Origin: Phytohabitans maris
GTDB taxonomy: Bacteria; Actinomycetota; Actinomycetes; Mycobacteriales; Micromonosporaceae
Direction of reading: 5' to 3'
DNA: 64,000 nucleotides
Assembly (NCBI RefSeq): GCF_031085175.1
Contig: NZ_JAVHUY010000004.1
Span: 186,001-250,000 of the forward strand
In this document: positions 1 through 8,103 of the stretch, one piece after another
How the letters are laid out: every line of letters starts with the position of its first letter
Position numbering within the stretch: position 1 is the stretch's first letter
The notes under the pieces: generated by a model
Seen by the model: the letters and a program-made list of their open reading frames with translations, nothing else
What the model was told of the DNA's origin: nothing
The model's database searches: none
Made by a program: the position numbers and the translations under genes

Positions 1-1
1 G

Positions 2-898
2 GCCGGGCTGATGGCCCGCTTCGACCGGTGCCTGGTCGCGGAAAACCTGGCCAGCCCGGTGATGTTCACGTACCTCGGGCGGTGCCTGGTGGTCGGCGGC
101 ACGGTGGTCCTGCCGGACGGCCTCGGGTTGGCGGAGGCCGTCGAGCGGACCCGCCCCACGGCCACGATGATGCCGCCGGCCCGGCTCCACCAGGTGCTGG
201 CGGAGGGGGCGGACCTGAGCGGCCTGCGCGCCGTCGTGCTCGGCGGGTCGCCGGCCAGCCCCGGCCTGCTGCGGGCGGCCGTCGACCGGCTCGGCCCGGT
301 CGTCTGGCAGGGGTACGGGCAGGGCGAGGCGGGCGTGATCGCGATGCTCACCCCGGAGGACGTCGCCGCCGGTCACGAGGCGTCGGTGGGGCGGCCGCTG
401 CCGGCGGTACGGGTGGAGATCCGGGACGGGGAGGTGTGGGTGCGCAGCCCGCACATGATGACCGGCTACTGGAACGACCCGGAGCGGACCGCCGAGGTGC
501 TGCGCGACGGCTGGCTGCGCACCCGGGACCTGGGCCACCTCGACGGCGGCGGGATGCTGCACCTCACCGGCCGCGCCCGCGACGTGATCATGGTGAACGC
601 CGAGGTCTGTTACGCCGGTGCGATCGAACGGGTGCTCGCCACGCATCCGGCCGTCGCGCAGGCGTACGTGGTCGGCGCCCCGGACCCGGTGACCGGCGAG
701 GCGATCCACGCGTTCGTGGTGCCGGCGGGCGAGCACGAGCCCGACCGAGCGGCCCTTGTCGATCTCGTCGGCCGGCGGTTGAGCGCCAACAGTGTGCCCA
801 GAACCGTCACGGTGATCCGAGAAGTGCCAATGAGCGCCAGTGGAAAACCGGACAAGACGGCGCTGCTACATCGAACCAGATCATCGTCCGATGCGTGA
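2..898 (+). CDS. AMP-dependent acyl-CoA synthetase/ligase, 3' part (5' end outside window)
   Basis: This is the C-terminal part of an ANL-superfamily adenylating enzyme, which activates a carboxylic acid as acyl-AMP and transfers it to CoA or a carrier. The reading frame is open at the left window edge, so the N-terminus and the phosphate-binding loop are missing. Visible motifs, in order, are an A5-like YGQGEAG, a TRDLG segment where TGD is usual (A7), GRARDVIMVNAEV (A8 hinge), and the C-terminal ASGKPDK with the catalytic lysine (A10). The protein ends shortly after A10, so no carrier domain is fused. Its stop codon overlaps the GTG of the following sigma factor gene (GTGA), which suggests co-transcription. 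The substrate cannot be read from this fragment, and a stand-alone fatty-acid or aryl ligase are both possible. Confidence 0.85.
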   Translation, partial: AGLMARFDRCLVAENLASPVMFTYLGRCLVVGGTVVLPDGLGLAEAVERTRPTATMMPPARLHQVLAEGADLSGLRAVVLGGSPASPGLLRAAVDRLGPVVWQGYGQGEAGVIAMLTPEDVAAGHEASVGRPLPAVRVEIRDGEVWVRSPHMMTGYWNDPERTAEVLRDGWLRTRDLGHLDGGGMLHLTGRARDVIMVNAEVCYAGAIERVLATHPAVAQAYVVGAPDPVTGEAIHAFVVPAGEHEPDRAALVDLVGRRLSANSVPRTVTVIREVPMSASGKPDKTALLHRTRSSSDA

Positions 899-1440
899 CC
901 TTCGCTGTGGCTCTCTCCGACGAGTCGCTCATTGTGGGGATGGCTCTGGGCGACACGGACGCGATGGCGGCTTTCGTCCGGCGGTTCCAGGCGCGCGTGT
1001 TCGGGCTCGCGCTGAGCGTCGTCGGCGATCCGGGACTGGCCGAGGAGGTGGCGCAGGACGCGTTCATGCGGGCGTGGCGGCACGCGGGCGACTACGACCC
1101 GCGGCGGGCGCGGGTGGTCACCTGGCTGTTGACGATCACCCGCAACCTCGCCGTGGACGCGATCCGGCTGCGCCGCGACCGCCCGGTCGATCCGCAGCGG
1201 TTGCTGGTGGCGCTCCGCGAGGAGATGGACGACCCCGGGTACGACGGGGCTGAGTGGCTGCGCGCGGGTCTGCGGGAGCTGCCGACCGACCAGGCGCGCC
1301 CGGTCGTGCTGGCCGTGGCCTACGGTTGGACGGCGAAAGAGATCGCGGAGCTGGAAGGGATCCCGCTCGGCACGGCCAAGACGCGGATCCGGCGTGGCCT
1401 GGCCCGGCTGCGCCAGGCATTGGGAGTGACGGATGGATGA
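895..1440 (+). CDS. ECF-family RNA polymerase sigma factor
   Basis: This is a two-domain group IV sigma factor of about 181 residues. Region 2 (about residues 20-90) includes the segment around EEVAQDAFMRAWRHAG and TWLLTITRNLAVD, which resembles the core-binding and -10-recognition helices. Region 4 (about 125-180) carries a helix-turn-helix, AKEIAELEGIPLGTAKTRIRRGL, for -35 recognition. The GTG at 895 overlaps the upstream TGA and is the preferred start. A second GTG at 907 is possible because neither has a clear Shine-Dalgarno sequence. The stop overlaps the ATG of the next gene, a zinc-finger anti-sigma factor, which is the classical sigma/anti-sigma arrangement. The stimulus and target genes are unknown. 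Confidence 0.9.
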   Translation: MTFAVALSDESLIVGMALGDTDAMAAFVRRFQARVFGLALSVVGDPGLAEEVAQDAFMRAWRHAGDYDPRRARVVTWLLTITRNLAVDAIRLRRDRPVDPQRLLVALREEMDDPGYDGAEWLRAGLRELPTDQARPVVLAVAYGWTAKEIAELEGIPLGTAKTRIRRGLARLRQALGVTDG

Positions 1441-2095
1441 CCGATCCGGCTGCGCCGAGATCGGCGAGCTGCTGCCGGATGTGGCGGCCGGGGTGGCCGC
1501 CGGTGACGAGCGCGCCCGCGTCTTCGCACACCTGGGCGGGTGTCCCGCCTGCCGGCGGGAGCTGGCCGCGCTGTCCCATGTGGCCGACGAGCTGCTGACC
1601 CTCGCGCCCGCGGTCACCCCGCCGGCCGGGTTCGCGGCGTCCCTGATGCGCCGGCTCGCCCCGCCGCCGCGCCGCCGCCGCTGGTGGCCCGGGCGGGCGG
1701 CCCGGGTGGCACTGACCGTCCTGCTGGCCGCGGTCGCCGGGTCGGGCGCCACGATGCGGGCCACCGCCGACGACCGGCGGGAGGCCCACCACTGCCGGGA
1801 GCGCCCCCTGGCCGAGCGGGCGCTCGCCGCCGCGGACGGCACCGCGGGCGGGCGCGCGTTCGGCTACGGGGGCTCGCCGCCGTGGCTGTTCCTCACGGTG
1901 GCGCTCCCGGCGGCCGGCGGTGTGTACGACGTGCACCTGGTGACCCGCGACGGGCGCAGCCGCGCGATCGGGGCGGTGCCGGTGTCGGCGGGCGGTGGCT
2001 CGTGGGGCGTCGCCCTCGACGTGCCGTTCGACCAGGTCGCCGAGGTACGGCTCGCCGGCTCGGCCGGGCCGCCGCTGGCCGCCGCCTTCGGCTGA
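1433..2095 (+). CDS. Anti-sigma factor, zf-HC2 zinc-finger type, single-pass membrane protein
   Basis: The predicted 220-residue protein has an N-terminal anti-sigma domain with an H-x3-C-x2-C zinc motif (AHLGGCPACRREL, about residues 30-42), as in ZAS-family anti-sigma factors. A basic stretch and one transmembrane helix follow (about residues 80-100, ARVALTVLLAAVAGSGA). The extracytoplasmic C-terminus of about 110 residues is probably the sensory part and matches no domain I recognise. The gene overlaps the sigma factor by 8 bp, so the two are translationally coupled. By family analogy it holds the ECF sigma factor inactive at the membrane until a signal releases it. Confidence 0.85.
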   Translation: MDDRSGCAEIGELLPDVAAGVAAGDERARVFAHLGGCPACRRELAALSHVADELLTLAPAVTPPAGFAASLMRRLAPPPRRRRWWPGRAARVALTVLLAAVAGSGATMRATADDRREAHHCRERPLAERALAAADGTAGGRAFGYGGSPPWLFLTVALPAAGGVYDVHLVTRDGRSRAIGAVPVSAGGGSWGVALDVPFDQVAEVRLAGSAGPPLAAAFG

Positions 2096-2154
2096 CGCTC
2101 GTCGCCGGCTTCCGCTGGCCGGCCGAGGCGTGGCTCCCGCTGGCCGGCTGCGGC

Positions 2155-2817
2155 TCACCCGCGGCTTTCGCTGACCCGGGCGGCCACCCGGGCCCAGAAG
2201 CGGTCCGGGTCGTTGAGGTGCGGGTAGGGCTCGTCGGGTACCGGTACGCCGAGAAACGCGCACAGGGGCTCCCAACCGGCGCCCGGTGGGATGACCAGCA
2301 GCCGGCCGGCGGGCACCTCGTGGCGGACCGCGGCGTTGTGCGCCTCGTACGCCCGGATCGCCGCCGCCCGGTCGCCGAACCGCCCCGCGAAGAAGCCGTC
2401 CCAGATCATCCGCCGGTGGAAGGCCGTGAACTCGTCCAGCCCGGGCACGACGTCGCGGGCCTCGGTGACCCGGCCGTCCACCGGGCCGTAGCCGAACATG
2501 CGGTAGATCGTCCGGTCGACGCTGTCGTACCAGCCCTCGGCGTCCCGCACGGTGAGGATCACCTTCGCGGTGGGGAACGCCGCCAGCAGCGGGCGCCAGA
2601 ACGCCGCGCCCGGCCAGTCCACACTGGACGCGTACCCGGCCAGGACCGCCGACCAGTCCACCGGCCGGCCCTGCGCGGCGGCCAGCCACAGTGGCAGCCG
2701 GTCGGGATGGTCGAGCACGTGGCGGCCGTGGAAGCAGGGCCCGAAGCCGAGCCGCTCGAGGGCGGCCTTCAGCGATAGCGTGCCGGTGCGGCCGACGCCG
2801 GCCCCGAGCACCTTCAT
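2155..2817 (-). CDS. Sulfotransferase family protein (P-loop, Sulfotransfer_4 type)
   Basis: This 220-residue protein opens with a nucleotide-binding loop, GAGVGRTGTLSLKAALERLG (residues about 5-24). That loop is typical of the PAPS-binding 5'-phosphosulfate loop of the single-domain sulfotransferase family once annotated as 'NAD-dependent epimerase'. A central strand-loop, FPTAKVILTVRDAEGWYDS, matches the 3'-phosphate-binding part of sulfotransferases. The ATG at 2817 overlaps the TGA of the upstream oxidase gene (ATGA), so it is the last gene of a three-gene operon. The substrate is unknown. The context suggests a small hydroxylated molecule made by the two neighbouring flavoenzymes. A kinase-like or other P-loop role is less likely. 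Confidence 0.75.
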   Translation of the reverse strand: MKVLGAGVGRTGTLSLKAALERLGFGPCFHGRHVLDHPDRLPLWLAAAQGRPVDWSAVLAGYASSVDWPGAAFWRPLLAAFPTAKVILTVRDAEGWYDSVDRTIYRMFGYGPVDGRVTEARDVVPGLDEFTAFHRRMIWDGFFAGRFGDRAAAIRAYEAHNAAVRHEVPAGRLLVIPPGAGWEPLCAFLGVPVPDEPYPHLNDPDRFWARVAARVSESRG

Positions 2818-3893
2818 GACACCACCTGCTCTCTGGTCAGGTCGCCGGGCGCGGCGACCCCGAGGAGGGTCAGCGCGTTGGCCAGCTCGGTGCGCAGCAG
2901 GTCGAGCACCCGCCGTACGCCCGGCTCGCCGGCGATCGCCAGGCCCCACAGGACCGGGCGGCCGATCGCCACCGCGGCCGCGCCCAGCGCCAGGGCCTTG
3001 GCGACGTCCGTGCCGCGCCGCACGCCGCCGTCCAGCAGCAGCGGTACCCGTCCGGCCACCGCCTCGGCGACCGGCTCCAGCCGGTCCAGCGAGGCCGGTG
3101 TGGTGTCGAGCTGGCGGCCGCCGTGGTTGGAGACGACGAGGCCGTCCACCCCGTGCTCCACCGCGAGCCGCGCGTCGGCGGGGTGCAGCACCCCCTTGAG
3201 CAGGATCGGCAGGGTGGTGATCCCGCGCAGCCAGTCCACATGCGACCAGGAGATCTCCGGGGAGAGCACGACCTGCCGGACGTGGCCGGCGCCACCCATG
3301 TTGGCGCAGAAGACACCGGGCGGCAGGTCGTGGAAGTCGTTGCGGTCGCCGCGCTCGTTGCGCCCCAGCGCCGGCGAGTCCACCGTGACGACCAGCGCCC
3401 GGCAGCCGGCCGCCTCCGCGCGCCGTACCAGCGACTCGGTGAACGCCAGGTCGGGCTGGATGTACAGCTGGAACCAGAGCGCGGCGCCGGTCGCGGCGAT
3501 CTCCTCGACCGTCACCGTGGAGAGCATCGCGGCGATCATGACGACGTCGGCGGCGGCCGCCGCCCGGGCGGTCGCCACCTCCGCCTCCGGCCAGGCCAGC
3601 CGGTGGAACGCGGTCGGCGCCATCAGCACCGGCATCGACGTGGCCTGCCCCAGCAGGGTGGTCTCCAGTCGCGGCGGCCCGCAGCCGCGCAGCACCCGGG
3701 GGAGCAGCGAGCGCCGGCGGTACGCGGCCTCGTTGGCCGCCACGGTGACCTCGTCCTGGGCGCCGCCGGCGAAGTAGTCGTAGTACACCGGGTCCAGCCG
3801 CTGCCGCGCGGCGGTCTCGGCGTCGCGCAGGTTGACCAGCGCGAGCGCTCTACCGGCTTCGCTCGCCAGGTGGCCCGGGTGGCCGCCGGTCAC
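2814..3893 (-). CDS. FMN-dependent alpha-hydroxy-acid oxidase/dehydrogenase
   Basis: This is a TIM-barrel FMN enzyme of 359 residues, the normal length for the glycolate oxidase/lactate oxidase/mandelate dehydrogenase family. Diagnostic parts are the N-terminal YYDYFAGGAQDE, the FMN-contacting VTVDSPALGRNERGDRNDF, the catalytic histidine and substrate arginine in SNHGGRQLD, and the phosphate-binding LLDGGVRRGTDVAKALALGA. It oxidises a 2-hydroxy acid to a 2-oxo acid. The compact size resembles the hydroxymandelate oxidases of glycopeptide clusters, although substrate cannot be assigned from sequence. The GTG at 3893 overlaps the stop of the upstream monooxygenase (GTGA), and the 3' end overlaps the sulfotransferase. 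The three genes therefore form one translationally coupled unit. Confidence 0.88.
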   Translation of the reverse strand: MTGGHPGHLASEAGRALALVNLRDAETAARQRLDPVYYDYFAGGAQDEVTVAANEAAYRRRSLLPRVLRGCGPPRLETTLLGQATSMPVLMAPTAFHRLAWPEAEVATARAAAAADVVMIAAMLSTVTVEEIAATGAALWFQLYIQPDLAFTESLVRRAEAAGCRALVVTVDSPALGRNERGDRNDFHDLPPGVFCANMGGAGHVRQVVLSPEISWSHVDWLRGITTLPILLKGVLHPADARLAVEHGVDGLVVSNHGGRQLDTTPASLDRLEPVAEAVAGRVPLLLDGGVRRGTDVAKALALGAAAVAIGRPVLWGLAIAGEPGVRRVLDLLRTELANALTLLGVAAPGDLTREQVVS

Positions 3894-5374
3894 GCGTGTG
3901 CCTCGACGAACTCCCGCAGCGGCTCCCGGTACACCTTGTCGTCGGTCCAGTCGTTGCAGATCTGCTCGGGCAGCCGCAGGGTAGCGACGACCTCGCCGCC
4001 CCGGCGGCACCGGACCACCGGATGCAGGTAGCGGTCGTCGTGGCTCTCGTCCGCCTCCCACGCCCGGCCGGCCTCCACGTCGAACGGGTCGATCGCGTCG
4101 TGGCCGGTGCCGTACTCCAGGCTGACCGTGAAGCAGTCGGGGAAGGGCACGTAGTCCAGCGGCATCTCCTCGTAGTACCGGCCGTCCGCGGTGAAGACGT
4201 CGCAGAGGAAGCCGAACTGCTGGAACAGCGCCGAGGTCCGGTTGATCCGGTCGAGCACCGCGCCGGCGAGCCCGGCCGGCCGCACCGTCCGATGCGGCCA
4301 GTCGACGCCGTGGTACTTCTGGTCCAGCATCCGCGACAGGGCCCGTACGCCGTACCGGAAGCCGTGGATGAACGCGCTCGTGTACCTCTTGAAGTCGCGT
4401 GACTGGGTGAGCGTGCCGGCGAAGTAGAGGCCGGGCACGTTGACCGACTCCCACTGCGCGGTCAGGGCGGGAAAGCGGTCGTCGATGGTCAGCTCCGGGC
4501 GGCAGCCGTCGTCGAAGATGGAGGCGTCCATCCGGAAGCCGGTACACATGATCACCCGGTCGTAGGCGAGGTCGACCACCTTGTTCCGCCGGGCGTACGC
4601 GAACGTGACCAGGTAGTCCTCCGGCCGCCGCTCGATCCGCAGGATGTCGCCGTCCAGCACCATGTTCTGCGTCTTGAGCTGGTACGTGTCGAGGAAGTTG
4701 TTGTTGACCGCGCGCAGGTGCCCGATGAAGTGGGTGCGCCAGGCGAACCGGATCGAGCGCGGCCCGGCCACGTGGATCACCGCCGCCGTCTCGGTCAGGT
4801 TGTCGGCCGTCTCGAACGCCGAGTTGCCCTTGCCGACGATGAGGACCCGCTGGTCGGTGAAGCCGGCCGGGTCGACCGGCACGTCCCCGTACCGCTCGGC
4901 GGTCTCGACGCCCGGGATCGGCACGACGTTCTCCGCGCCGAAGCCGGTCGCGACCACCACCCGCGCGGCGCGCAGCACGTCGCCGCCGTCGCAGGTCAGC
5001 TCGAAGCCCCCGGTGACCCGGCGGACCCGGCTGACCCGCGTGCCGTACCGGACGTCGAGCCCGCGCGCGAAGTCGGCCAGGTAGCGCAGGTAGTCGCCGG
5101 CGTCCGGGAAGTACCGCCCGGTGTAGCGGGTGAACCGCAGCTCGGGGTCGTCGCAGAGCAGCGAGTTCCAGTCGACGCGGAGGTCCTTCTCCGGGTCGTT
5201 CCACCCGGTGTGCGGCTTGTTGATGGAGATCATCCGGCGGTGCCGGGGAAACGTCCGGTAGAACGTGCCGGGCGTCGGACCGGCCTCCACCACCAGGTAG
5301 TCCCGCCCGGCGCGGTCGAGCAGGTGCGCCAGCTGCAGGCCGGCCGGACCGGCACCGATCACCACGTAGTCCAT
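3890..5374 (-). CDS. FAD-dependent, NAD(P)H-linked monooxygenase (FMO/FOXRED2-like)
   Basis: The predicted 494-residue flavoprotein has two Rossmann dinucleotide-binding motifs, GAGPAGLQ at the extreme N-terminus for FAD and VGKGNSAFETADN near residue 195 for NAD(P)H. Between them the segment MISINKPHTGWNDPEKDLR resembles the FOXRED2-like subgroup of flavin-dependent oxidoreductases. The ATG at 5374 puts the FAD motif right at the N-terminus, so I chose it over the longer upstream frame. It is the first gene of a coupled operon with an alpha-hydroxy-acid oxidase and a sulfotransferase, and is divergent from a P450-like gene only 74 bp away. It probably oxygenates a small molecule, and the substrate is unknown. 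Confidence 0.82.
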   Translation of the reverse strand: MDYVVIGAGPAGLQLAHLLDRAGRDYLVVEAGPTPGTFYRTFPRHRRMISINKPHTGWNDPEKDLRVDWNSLLCDDPELRFTRYTGRYFPDAGDYLRYLADFARGLDVRYGTRVSRVRRVTGGFELTCDGGDVLRAARVVVATGFGAENVVPIPGVETAERYGDVPVDPAGFTDQRVLIVGKGNSAFETADNLTETAAVIHVAGPRSIRFAWRTHFIGHLRAVNNNFLDTYQLKTQNMVLDGDILRIERRPEDYLVTFAYARRNKVVDLAYDRVIMCTGFRMDASIFDDGCRPELTIDDRFPALTAQWESVNVPGLYFAGTLTQSRDFKRYTSAFIHGFRYGVRALSRMLDQKYHGVDWPHRTVRPAGLAGAVLDRINRTSALFQQFGFLCDVFTADGRYYEEMPLDYVPFPDCFTVSLEYGTGHDAIDPFDVEAGRAWEADESHDDRYLHPVVRCRRGGEVVATLRLPEQICNDWTDDKVYREPLREFVEAHA

Positions 5375-5448
5375 GCCAGTTATACGCGTCCGGACCACGA
5401 TCGGGATTCGCGTGAATCTCCGGCCGGTCCGGATCTCGTACAACCTGG

Positions 5449-6699
5449 GTGATCGTCGTGCTCGTCGTCGCGGGCGCCCTCGCCGTGCTCGCCAGCCTGC
5501 CCTACTGGCTGCCGCGGCTGGTGGTCGCGCTGCGGACGTGGCTGTTCGCCCGGATCAACGGCCCGGAGGGCATCGCGATCCCCGGCGACCTGGTGGACGC
5601 GGCCGGCTTCCTGGAGGTGTACGGGCACCCCGCCGCGAACGGTCGCAGCCGCGGCGCGGCCCTGTCCGACCTCTTCTGGTACTGGCTCTCGCCCGGCCCC
5701 GACGTGCACCAGGAGCACCTGGAGCCGGGCCCCCGGTACGACGACGTGGCCCGAAGCACCCGCCGCATCCTCGCCATGCCCAGCGCGGCCGCCCAGCGCC
5801 TCGCGGTGGACAGCCTGGACGCCGCGCTGCCCGTCCGGACCGGGCTGGTCCGCCTGCGCGACCTGGCCATGCCGGTCTGGGCCGAGTTCTACCACCGGGT
5901 GGTCTTCCAGCGGCCGGCGACCGGCGAGGTCCGGGCGCTGATCGTCGCCAACGCCGACGACGTGGTCACCGCCCTCAAGGGCTGCGGCCTGCGGCACATG
6001 GACCGCCGCCTGCGCTTGACCGACCACCTCGAACGCGTCCTCGACGACGTGCCGCACGCGCTGCCGTCGCTGCTCGACCGCCGGGAACGGGCGTTCTACC
6101 TGCAGGGCACGTTCTTCAACACCGCGGTCGTGCAGAGCGCCGAGGCCACCGCCCACGTACTCATGGCGCTGGCCGCCGCCGGAGACCCGCGGCGCGCCGC
6201 GACCGACCCGGCCGTCCTCGACCACGTCTTCGACCAGACGCTGCGCCGCTACCCGCTCTTCGGGATCGCCCACCGCGTCACGACGGCCGAGATCCCGGTG
6301 GCGAGCGGCGCGGCGATCCCGGCCGGCTCGGTGCTCTGCTTCAGCTACCCGGACTTCCACGCCGCCGGCGGCGACATCCCGTTCGGCGTCGCGGCCAACC
6401 GCCCCTGCCCGGCCTGGCACCTCGCCCCGATCGCCATCAAGGCCGTGGTCCGCGAGCTGCTGACCCGCTACGCGTTCGCCACCGCCGCGGCGCACACCCG
6501 CCCGCTGCCCAACCGCGGCCCCTGCCTGATGACCCCGCACGGCACGCGCGTCCCGGCCCGCGGCGCCACGCTCGCCTACCTGCGGCTGCGGGACCGCTGG
6601 GAGGACGTCTGGCGCAGCCAGGTCCAGCTGGTCCTCGGCACGTACATGGTCTGGGACGCCCGCCGGCTCCGCCTCTGCACCAGGTACTTCGACACCTAG
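5449..6699 (+). CDS. Degenerate membrane-anchored cytochrome P450-like protein
   Basis: The predicted protein is 416 residues long and starts at GTG 5449. It begins with a hydrophobic anchor (residues 1-18). The C-terminal half resembles P450s, but the hallmark motifs are altered. The helix-K ExxR appears as QTLR within FDQTLRRYPLFG. The heme loop reads PFGVAANRPCPA, keeping R-x-C-P but with one extra residue compared with FxxGxRxC. The oxygen-activating acid/threonine pair of helix I is not apparent (FFNTAVVQSAEA). The candidate thiolate cysteine is retained, so heme binding is possible. It is divergent from the monooxygenase operon and may share its promoter region. It could be a P450 with unusual chemistry or a non-catalytic heme protein. 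Confidence 0.6.
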   Translation: MIVVLVVAGALAVLASLPYWLPRLVVALRTWLFARINGPEGIAIPGDLVDAAGFLEVYGHPAANGRSRGAALSDLFWYWLSPGPDVHQEHLEPGPRYDDVARSTRRILAMPSAAAQRLAVDSLDAALPVRTGLVRLRDLAMPVWAEFYHRVVFQRPATGEVRALIVANADDVVTALKGCGLRHMDRRLRLTDHLERVLDDVPHALPSLLDRRERAFYLQGTFFNTAVVQSAEATAHVLMALAAAGDPRRAATDPAVLDHVFDQTLRRYPLFGIAHRVTTAEIPVASGAAIPAGSVLCFSYPDFHAAGGDIPFGVAANRPCPAWHLAPIAIKAVVRELLTRYAFATAAAHTRPLPNRGPCLMTPHGTRVPARGATLAYLRLRDRWEDVWRSQVQLVLGTYMVWDARRLRLCTRYFDT

Positions 6700-6767
6700 G
6701 TACGGCCGCGCCGGGGCCGGTGCACAGTGGAACCGGTCCGGATGGGGGGACCTGCGGGGTCGCACCG

Positions 6768-6782
6768 GCGAAAAGGTTTTCA
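6768..6782. promoter_or_regulatory. Operator-like site before lacI-type gene
   Basis: The core CGAAAAGGTTTTC (6769-6781) is an inverted repeat of CGAAAA and TTTTC(A) around GG. The same 13 bases occur in the araA operator near 8070. A TACTGT hexamer at 6790-6795 just downstream could be a -10 element. The shared sequence and position suggest autoregulation of the LacI-family gene that starts at 6861. Confidence 0.6.
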
Positions 6783-6860
6783 GGGACGGTACTGTCGGGA
6801 GAGGTGATCGACAAAGCGCTCCACGGACGGCGGGGGTCGGTCGCGCAGAGGGAGCGTTCC

Positions 6861-7892
6861 ATGGGCACTGAGCCAGAGGTACCGGCCAACCGGGCACCGA
6901 CGCTGACCGACGTGGCGAAGCTCGCCGGCGTCTCAGTGGCCACCGCGTCCAAGGCGATCAACGGCCGCGACGAGGTCAAGGCGGCGACCCGGGCCCGGGT
7001 GCTGAAGGCGGCGGAGCTGCTCTCCTTCGCGCCGAACGCGCTGGCCCGCGCCCTGCTCGGCGGCCGTACCGGCACGGTCGGGCTGCTCACCAGCGACCTG
7101 GAGGGGCGCTTCTCGATCCCCATCCTCATGGGCGCCGAGGACGCGTTCGGCGCGGGGCAGGTCTCGGTCTTCCTCTGTGACGCGCGCGGCGACGCGATCC
7201 GCGAGGCGTACCACGTCCGGGCGCTGCTGTCCCGCCGGGTCGACGGCCTGATCGTCGTCGGCTCCAGCACCGACCCCCGGCCGCCGCTGGCCGGGACCGT
7301 CCCGGTGCCGGTGGTGTACGTGTACGCCCCCTCCGCCGACCCGGCCGACATCTCGATCACCGTCGACAACGTGGGCGGCGGCCGGCTCGCCATCGACCAC
7401 CTGCTGGCCTGCGGGCGGCGCGACATCGCCCACGTCACCGGCGAGCCGGGCTTCGCGGCCGCCCGGGACCGGGCCGAGGGGGCGGCCGCCGCGCTCGCCG
7501 ACGCGGGGCTGACCATGCTCGGCGGCCGGCCGTACTACGGGTCCTGGGACGAGACCTGGGGGCGGGCGGCGGCACACATCGTGGTCGAGCAGCACCCCGA
7601 GGTCGACGCGATTTTCTGCGGCAGCGACCAGATCGCGCGGGGCGTCCTGGAAACGCTGCGTGACCTCGGGCGCGATGTACCCCATGCGATCTCCGTGATC
7701 GGCTTCGACAACTGGGACGCCATCGCCGCGCACTCCCGGCCCCGGCTGACGAGCATCGACATGAATCTCGAACGGCTCGGCGCGGTCGCCGGCCGGCGCC
7801 TGTTCGCGGCCATCGACGGCGGGGAACCGCCCACCTCCGAGCAGTACCCGGGGCGCGTCGTCATGCGCGACTCGACCGCCCCCGCCGGCTGA
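6861..7892 (+). CDS. LacI-family transcriptional regulator (likely arabinoside/arabinose responsive)
   Basis: The 343-residue protein has an N-terminal helix-turn-helix and hinge (about residues 12-60, TLTDVAKLAGVSVATASKAI) typical of LacI/GalR proteins. A periplasmic-binding-protein-like effector domain follows (about 70-335), including DAIFCGSDQIARGVLETL and SVIGFDNW. The ATG at 6861 has an AGAGGGAG ribosome-binding site 8 bases upstream and places the DNA-binding domain at the N-terminus. A longer upstream frame lacks family similarity. The gene precedes araA on the same strand. The same operator-like sequence is found upstream of both genes, so it is probably the local repressor of the arabinose-utilisation operon. 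The effector is inferred, not visible. Confidence 0.88.
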   Translation: MGTEPEVPANRAPTLTDVAKLAGVSVATASKAINGRDEVKAATRARVLKAAELLSFAPNALARALLGGRTGTVGLLTSDLEGRFSIPILMGAEDAFGAGQVSVFLCDARGDAIREAYHVRALLSRRVDGLIVVGSSTDPRPPLAGTVPVPVVYVYAPSADPADISITVDNVGGGRLAIDHLLACGRRDIAHVTGEPGFAAARDRAEGAAAALADAGLTMLGGRPYYGSWDETWGRAAAHIVVEQHPEVDAIFCGSDQIARGVLETLRDLGRDVPHAISVIGFDNWDAIAAHSRPRLTSIDMNLERLGAVAGRRLFAAIDGGEPPTSEQYPGRVVMRDSTAPAG

Positions 7893-7935
7893 GCCGGGAG
7901 GCTCGCCACCTGCGATCCTGACTGTCCGTGATCGT

Positions 7936-7957
7936 CGAAAACATTTCGATGTTTCGG
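7936..7957. promoter_or_regulatory. CGAAA-N3-TTTCG inverted repeat, candidate second operator
   Basis: In the 211-bp gap between the regulator and araA, 7936-7948 reads CGAAAACATTTCG and is followed by GATGTTTCG, giving overlapping inverted repeats. The half-site CGAAA matches the araA operator. CGAAA-N-TTTCG repeats are known from LacI-type regulation of hemicellulose genes in Streptomyces. It lies about 95 bp upstream of the predicted araA promoter, a spacing that would permit DNA looping. Confidence 0.45.
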
Positions 7958-8030
7958 ACCGCAGCGGGCTGGACGCCGATCGCCGCTCAAGCGGGTCGAT
8001 GAGGCGGAGCCGGGGCGTGGAAATCAACTG

Positions 8031-8059
8031 TTGACACGATCGAAACAGGCGGCCAGAAT
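8031..8059 (+). promoter_or_regulatory. Predicted sigma-70-type promoter of araA operon
   Basis: TTGACA (8031-8036) is separated by 17 bp from CAGAAT (8054-8059), close to the housekeeping consensus. The -35 lies inside the small palindrome TCAACTGTTGA (8024-8034). The expected transcription start, near 8066, falls inside the operator at 8062-8079, so repressor binding would block transcription. Confidence 0.6.
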
Positions 8060-8061
8060 CC

Positions 8062-8079
8062 TCCGAAAAGGTTTTCGGA
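8062..8079. promoter_or_regulatory. araA operator, 8-bp inverted repeat
   Basis: TCCGAAAA and TTTTCGGA form perfect 8-bp arms around GG. The inner 13 bases are identical to the site upstream of the adjacent LacI-family gene. It overlaps the predicted transcription start of araA. Confidence 0.7.
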
Positions 8080-8103
8080 ACGAGTAGAGGCGGGTGGGCC
8101 GTC

